Below, piece by piece: positions 59,047-64,000 of a stretch of 64,000 nucleotides of DNA. The stretch's first letter is position 1. Each line of letters begins with the position of its first letter. Both the position numbers and the translations under genes were made by a program. This stretch comes from Candidatus Woesearchaeota archaeon (GTDB taxonomy: Archaea > Nanobdellota > Nanobdellia > SCGC-AAA011-G17 > UBA489), in assembly GCA_018302985.1 (NCBI GenBank), contig JAGVZA010000004.1:1-64000 (forward strand), written 5' to 3'. The notes below the pieces were generated by a model. It was not told where the DNA came from, searched no databases, and was given only the letters and a program-made list of their open reading frames with translations.

Positions 59047-59091
59047 TTTATCATCCAAATATTTATATAGCTCATCTCCCGGATTATTTTT

Positions 59092-60051
59092 ATGCCTAAA
59101 AAGAGTGCTTCTGTAGTTCGTAATGTGATTATCATTGGTGGAGGGATAGCAAGCCATACTGCTGCCCTGTATACTAGTCGTGCAACTTTACAACCCTTAG
59201 TTATAGCAGGCATCGAACCTGATCAATTGAGCACTACGTCTATTGTTGAAAATTTTCCAGGGTTTCCTGAAGGCATTAATGGACCAGACTTAATTACTAA
59301 TTGTAAAAAACAAGCTGAACGTTTTGGCGCTGAATATATGGATGGCAAAGCTGACAGTTGCGTGAAAACTAAAGAGGGATTTTTTGAAGTTGGTGTAGAT
59401 GGCAAGAAGTTTTTGACGAGAACAGTTATTATTGGAACAGGTGCTAGTGCACGTTCTTTAGGTATTCCAGGAGAAAAAGATTATTGGGGCAGAGGAGTAA
59501 GTACCTGTGCTACTTGTGATGCAGCCTTGTTTAGAAATAAAACTGTCGCTGTTATAGGTGGCGGAGACTCTGCTATGGAAGAAAGCTTAGCTTTGTACAA
59601 GTTTGCAGCTAAGATCTATATTGTGCATAGAAGAGACGAATTCAAAGCCAGCAAGATTATGCAAGATCGTGTTTTAAAACTTAAAGACAAAATAGAAGTT
59701 ATCTGGAACACTTTACCTACTAAAGTTCTTGGCACTGGCAAATTAGTCTCTGGTCTTACCTTACAAGAGGTCAATACTAAAAAAGAACGAGAGTTGAAAG
59801 TTGATGGTATGTTCTTAGCTATTGGTCATACTCCTAACACAGCAATTTTCTCTAAGCTCATTGCTTTAGATGAGCATGGCTATGTTGTTACTGACAAACG
59901 ATCAAGAACAAGTCAAGAAGGAATTTATGCTTGTGGCGATGTGCAAGATCCTATTTTCAAGCAAGCGATTACCTCTGCAGGCACTGGTTGTCAAGCTGCT
60001 CTAGAAGCTGAGAAATACATAGAACAATTGAAAGCGACTGGTAAATATTAA
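59092..60051 (+). CDS. trxB: Thioredoxin reductase
   Basis: VIIIGGGIASHTAALYTSRA; CATCDA; GGGDSAMEE; ACGDVQDP. Confidence 0.97.
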   Translation: MPKKSASVVRNVIIIGGGIASHTAALYTSRATLQPLVIAGIEPDQLSTTSIVENFPGFPEGINGPDLITNCKKQAERFGAEYMDGKADSCVKTKEGFFEVGVDGKKFLTRTVIIGTGASARSLGIPGEKDYWGRGVSTCATCDAALFRNKTVAVIGGGDSAMEESLALYKFAAKIYIVHRRDEFKASKIMQDRVLKLKDKIEVIWNTLPTKVLGTGKLVSGLTLQEVNTKKERELKVDGMFLAIGHTPNTAIFSKLIALDEHGYVVTDKRSRTSQEGIYACGDVQDPIFKQAITSAGTGCQAALEAEKYIEQLKATGKY

Positions 60052-60608
60052 TTTAGTAATTGCTGAAGGGAAATAGATCTACTAAGGGCTTGTGCCTCTT
60101 GTTGTCTTTGTTGTCTTAACTTTTCTATTCTTTGTTCTAATATTCCTATTTCATCTTCACATCTTAAATGTCCTTCTACATTTTGTGCCATAATTGCTTG
60201 GTATCTGTCCATCCATTCTCTTATTTTTGCATCAGCAACATTTTCTCCACTTACTACTTCAAATCTTCCTCTCCCAATTATTAGATGCCTATCTTCTACT
60301 TTCAAGGTATTCGCTGGGTCTATTTTTACTATAAGATCTACAATGGTTCCCGGACTGTATAATCTACAGCTTTCTTCTACTTTTGACCCATCATATTCTC
60401 TTACTCCCACATCATAATTTCTTGTGAATATTCGAAGGGATTCTACCAGCCATTGTCTCCTTATTACCTCTCTTGAAAATCTAAGATTAGACTCTCCAAT
60501 TGCTTGATCTACAAGTAAATTATTATTTTCATCAGCAACAACTAGCACTTGCTCAGCTTTATCCTTTCTGTTTTTAAGAGTGTAGAGTCTTAGATCTGTC
60601 ATTGTCAC
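60048..60608 (-). CDS. Hypothetical protein
   Basis: Intact ORF. Confidence 0.6.
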   Translation of the reverse strand: MTMTDLRLYTLKNRKDKAEQVLVVADENNNLLVDQAIGESNLRFSREVIRRQWLVESLRIFTRNYDVGVREYDGSKVEESCRLYSPGTIVDLIVKIDPANTLKVEDRHLIIGRGRFEVVSGENVADAKIREWMDRYQAIMAQNVEGHLRCEDEIGILEQRIEKLRQQRQQEAQALSRSISLQQLLN

Positions 60609-60679
60609 TACTATTAAGTTATATATTACTTATAAAGCTTTCCATCATTTTTATATATAATGTTGATTCCTGCCTTCTT

Positions 60680-61075
60680 ATGCTTACTCTTCAAATCCTG
60701 GCATTCTTGGGATTTCTAGTTTCCCTCTATGCTTACACTGTAGAACGCAATGCTAGAAATCCTGACTACAAAGCTTTCTGTGATTTTAAAGATTCTATGT
60801 CTTGTACCAAGGCTTTTACTAGCCCTTATGGAAAACTCTTTGGAGTTTCGAATGCTTTAGGAGGATTAGTGTTTTATGCAGTGACTTTTCTTCTTACTTT
60901 CTTTGGACAAACTACTTTTATTTTTATTCTTTCTCTGGTTTCCTTCTGGGGAACACTCTACTTAGCATATCTTTCTTATTTCAAAATGAAGAACTTCTGT
61001 GTGGTGTGCCATATTATTTATGTGATTAATCTTCTCTTATTTATTTTTGCAATACGCGTTTTACTTGCGGCTTAA
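60680..61075 (+). CDS. VKOR-family membrane oxidoreductase
   Basis: FCDFKDSMSCTKAFTSPYGKLFGVSNALGGL...FCVVCHIIYVINL; start refined to ATG 60680. Confidence 0.9.
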   Translation: MLTLQILAFLGFLVSLYAYTVERNARNPDYKAFCDFKDSMSCTKAFTSPYGKLFGVSNALGGLVFYAVTFLLTFFGQTTFIFILSLVSFWGTLYLAYLSYFKMKNFCVVCHIIYVINLLLFIFAIRVLLAA

Positions 61076-61830
61076 CTTTTACTAGAAGTCCATAATAAGT
61101 TAAAGTACTCAATAAAGCTCTTTGCAACATCAGCAGACTTAATGGAGATCGCACTCATTTTCCTGCCAAAAATAATAATAATTGTTTTATTTTTATAGAC
61201 ATTAATAGCAACTGGCGAAGTATGCTGGATATATCTTGTTGTAGTATCTGGATATTTTTTTGAAGAATAGAGTTGTTCAGTAGACTCTTTTTGGCTTAGA
61301 TTAAATAACATTTTTGTTTTTATTCCTTTCTCTCTTCTCCAGATATGTACTTTTTCAAAGAATGCTTGCACTATTTCTTCATCAACTCCTTTAGTGCCAC
61401 CAATAACATAGCAAGTATCTCCCTTATGCATAGCCTCAATCTGCTCCTTGAAAATGAGCTCTAATCCTTTTAATCCACTGATGAGTTCTACTTCTTGTTC
61501 CTCTTTTGATGATCCATAGAGACTTAGTAAATTAGGAAGAATTGATTTTACTTCTGCTTCTGTCCTGGAAATCTGTTGTTTTTTATCTTCCAAATATCCT
61601 AAAATCTGCTTGGGATTAGTGGGTTTAAAATGTTTAATGTTATTCTGCATGTATATAGAGACTAGACCTTTTCCCTGGAGTTTTTCTAGAATCTCATAGA
61701 CTTTTGATCCTGAAATTCCTGATTTATTTACTATTTCTCCTCTGGTTGAGTCTCCTAATTCTAAAAGCGCCAGATAGACTTTGGTTTCAGACTCTGTTAG
61801 TCCTATTTCCTTCAGTATTTCAGTTCTCAT
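61072..61830 (-). CDS. TrmB-family transcriptional regulator
   Basis: IGLTESETKVYLALLELGDSTRGEIVNKSGISGSKVYEILEKLQGKGLV. Confidence 0.92.
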   Translation of the reverse strand: MRTEILKEIGLTESETKVYLALLELGDSTRGEIVNKSGISGSKVYEILEKLQGKGLVSIYMQNNIKHFKPTNPKQILGYLEDKKQQISRTEAEVKSILPNLLSLYGSSKEEQEVELISGLKGLELIFKEQIEAMHKGDTCYVIGGTKGVDEEIVQAFFEKVHIWRREKGIKTKMLFNLSQKESTEQLYSSKKYPDTTTRYIQHTSPVAINVYKNKTIIIIFGRKMSAISIKSADVAKSFIEYFNLLWTSSKS

Positions 61831-61915
61831 TAGTCCCCCATAAGGGTACCCTAATATTTAAATATTATTGTTTTAATATACTATTAATTAGTAGTTACAT
61901 ATTACCAAAATTAAA

Positions 61916-62689
61916 ATGAAAGAAAAATTAGTATATGACCGAAAAGAAGGGGAAGAGGATATTTACGCAGCCTGGCTTAGAAATGCTGATGAAAGGCAGG
62001 TACTTGAAAGAGCGTTAGAGGAAAGACTTGATGAATGGTGTTTGACTCAGAGCGATAAACCTTTTGAAATTGTAGACATAGGTTGTGGAAGAGGCTCTGC
62101 AGCAGCAAAACTGTTTAAAGTACTAGAAAAAAGAGGCATAGTATATCAATATACAGGAGTTGAACCTTCACAAATTCAGTTAGATCAGTTTAGGAGCAAA
62201 CTTGGAGAAGATAAAAATAAGAGATTAGTATGTTCTACCTTGGAAGAATTTGACCCAACTGAAACCTTTGATCTGACTTATGCAGTTCATCCTCTTTACT
62301 ATGTCCCAGATATGGTTACTGCACTAAAGAAAATGCTCTCTTTTTCTAGAAGATTATTGATTGCACATCATGGAGTAAAGGGAATTAACGAAGCTCACCA
62401 ACAATTTAGACAATATGTAAGGAAGGGTCCACATATTATTAGCACTCACGAAGATGTAACTAGAGCACTTGATGAACTAGGGGTTGATTATATGCTACAA
62501 GTTTACCCAACTAGAACTAATATTCAATCTTGTAAAGACCCTAATAATCCTGAAGGGAGAAACATGATAAAATTCTTCTTAGAGCAACCAGACTTACCAG
62601 AAAGTGTCATTGAAGAGGTAAGCAAATATTTTTCAAGAACTAAATTAGATTATATGATTCATGATTTAGGATTGATTATAACAAAATGA
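61916..62689 (+). CDS. SAM-dependent methyltransferase
   Basis: FEIVDIGCGRGSAAAKLF; TFDLTYAVHPLYYV. Confidence 0.88.
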   Translation: MKEKLVYDRKEGEEDIYAAWLRNADERQVLERALEERLDEWCLTQSDKPFEIVDIGCGRGSAAAKLFKVLEKRGIVYQYTGVEPSQIQLDQFRSKLGEDKNKRLVCSTLEEFDPTETFDLTYAVHPLYYVPDMVTALKKMLSFSRRLLIAHHGVKGINEAHQQFRQYVRKGPHIISTHEDVTRALDELGVDYMLQVYPTRTNIQSCKDPNNPEGRNMIKFFLEQPDLPESVIEEVSKYFSRTKLDYMIHDLGLIITK

Positions 62690-62711
62690 GATTTAAGGAG
62701 GAACAACAACA

Positions 62712-63140
62712 ATGACAACCATCAAACAACGACTTATGAACTTAGGAAAAACTATTAAAGATGCTGCTTACTGGACTACTTATTATACAGTAGGATTTAG
62801 CAGCGTAAACGGCTTAGGAAACGGTCTTGCAAATTACCAGCAAGGAAAGGATTTTAGTGATGGTTTTGGTGAAGCTTATGTTAATAACTTTGCACCAGGA
62901 TTAGCAATCAACTTACTTTACCCTATGGCACACAACCTTATGCAGAAGACAGATCATTATCGTCTCTTTGCAAACTTATTTAATGTAGCAGTTGGAGCAG
63001 CATTTGTAGGTCTACATGCACATTTGGGAACAGAGAATCCTTTGACAGCAGTTCTTCCCTCAATAGGTGCTGGAGCTGTTATGACTAATGCACAAGTAAG
63101 CCAAGTGCAACGAACTCTTGAAAAGAGAATACAAGAATAA
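62712..63140 (+). CDS. Hypothetical protein
   Basis: Intact ORF preceded by AAGGAGGA Shine-Dalgarno. Confidence 0.6.
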   Translation: MTTIKQRLMNLGKTIKDAAYWTTYYTVGFSSVNGLGNGLANYQQGKDFSDGFGEAYVNNFAPGLAINLLYPMAHNLMQKTDHYRLFANLFNVAVGAAFVGLHAHLGTENPLTAVLPSIGAGAVMTNAQVSQVQRTLEKRIQE

Positions 63141-63165
63141 ATAGGGTATTTGACAGATAATTTTT

Positions 63166-63561
63166 CTATTTGTAGACTATTTCTAATTTTATTCTTTCTG
63201 GATCTTCAAAGAACACTGCATAATAGTCTTTTGTGTATTCTGGAAATGCTTTTGGAGTGTTATAGAGAGTTTTTATTTTTCTTTTTGCTAGAAACTCTTT
63301 GGTAAATTTATCTACCTCTTCTTTTTTCTCTACTTTGAATGCAATATGATTTAAACCAGGATCTTTTCTATGGAATTTTTTTATTTGATGCTTTTCCTCT
63401 GTTTTCATTATCCAAAAATCTACTGTCCCATTAGTCATCCCTAGATATTCTTCATCCTCATCGATGATTCTATACTCAAAATACTGCAGCAACTCTTTAT
63501 AGAAATGAATTGCACTTGGAGTAGTAACATTAATTTGTAAGTGATAGACTGATGCTTTCAT
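63166..63561 (-). CDS. VOC/glyoxalase-family protein
   Basis: LNHIAFKVEKKEEVDKF...YAVFFEDPERIKLEIVY. Confidence 0.88.
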   Translation of the reverse strand: MKASVYHLQINVTTPSAIHFYKELLQYFEYRIIDEDEEYLGMTNGTVDFWIMKTEEKHQIKKFHRKDPGLNHIAFKVEKKEEVDKFTKEFLAKRKIKTLYNTPKAFPEYTKDYYAVFFEDPERIKLEIVYK

Positions 63562-63625
63562 ACCTTATCCACTAAAGATATATTTAAATACCTTTTCTTC
63601 TTTCCAAATCAAAAGGTGTTACAAA

Positions 63626-64000
63626 GTGGTTGAAGTTGATGATTTTGGTCCTGAAAAAATTCTAGAAGTGTATAATCCTAAAGTAGGTTTGCACGGCTAT
63701 CTTGTAATCGATAACACTGCGTTAGGTCCAGGCAAGGGTGGCATTAGAATGACTCCTTCAGTTTCTATGGATGAAGTTGCTAAATTAGCTAGAACTATGA
63801 CTTGGAAATGTGCGTTAGCAGACTTGCCTTTTGGCGGTGCTAAGTCAGGTATTATCGCAGATCCCAAAGTGATTACTAAACAAAAAAAGATGGAATTAGT
63901 TAAAGCTTTTGCAGAAGCATTGAAACCTCTTTGCCCTTCACAATATATTGCTGCTCCAGATATTAATACAGCAGAAGAAGAAATGAAAGTGTTTGTTCAA
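63626..64000 (+). CDS. Glu/Leu/Phe/Val dehydrogenase, N-terminal part (runs off window)
   Basis: GTG start; manual translation ALGPGKGGIRMTPSVSMDEVAKLARTMTWKCALADLPFGGAKSGI; not in ORF track. Confidence 0.95.
   Translation, partial: MVEVDDFGPEKILEVYNPKVGLHGYLVIDNTALGPGKGGIRMTPSVSMDEVAKLARTMTWKCALADLPFGGAKSGIIADPKVITKQKKMELVKAFAEALKPLCPSQYIAAPDINTAEEEMKVFVQ

Noticed and set aside
59092-60051. TrxB-like enzyme as the missing E3 of the PDH complex
   Set aside because: CATC active site and roughly 320-aa length are typical of thioredoxin reductase, not dihydrolipoamide dehydrogenase

Overview
The window is a low-GC archaeal chromosome segment. Archaeal 16S rRNA, thermosome, Kae1, TrmB-type regulators, AlaX, a presenilin-type protease, TATA-box promoters and an intron-containing tRNA all fit; the overall style suggests DPANN/Woesearchaeota, which is an inference. 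The left edge holds the 5' end of a 16S rRNA gene (minus strand). The right edge cuts into a Glu/Leu dehydrogenase gene. In between is a dense set of housekeeping genes: PDH E1/E2 with lipoate ligase, dNTP metabolism, LemA/HtpX, YchF, Tmk, a primase-like protein, Kae1, thermosome, thymidine kinase, TrxR and VKOR. These are mixed with accessory genes: an AbiE-like pair, a Bro-N antirepressor, a two-gene orphan module, Tyr-rich secreted proteins, and a GGDEF-like/MazG pair. I found no CRISPR array or intact mobile element. The most interesting observations are: (1) a micro-ORF upstream of 16S that looks like ribosomal protein eL41; (2) a pdhB gene with an apparent internal deletion, its old C-terminus surviving out of frame; (3) an intron-containing tRNA-Ile whose anticodon appears to be UAU; (4) a PIN-like gene split at an A7 homopolymer; (5) two unannotated, strongly structured intergenic RNA candidates; (6) a tandem pair of secreted proteins that are about 30% tyrosine; (7) a GGDEF-like gene overlapping a MazG-like gene; (8) two Cys-rich micro-ORFs missed by the ORF track. 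All family calls come from reading motifs; no search was run.
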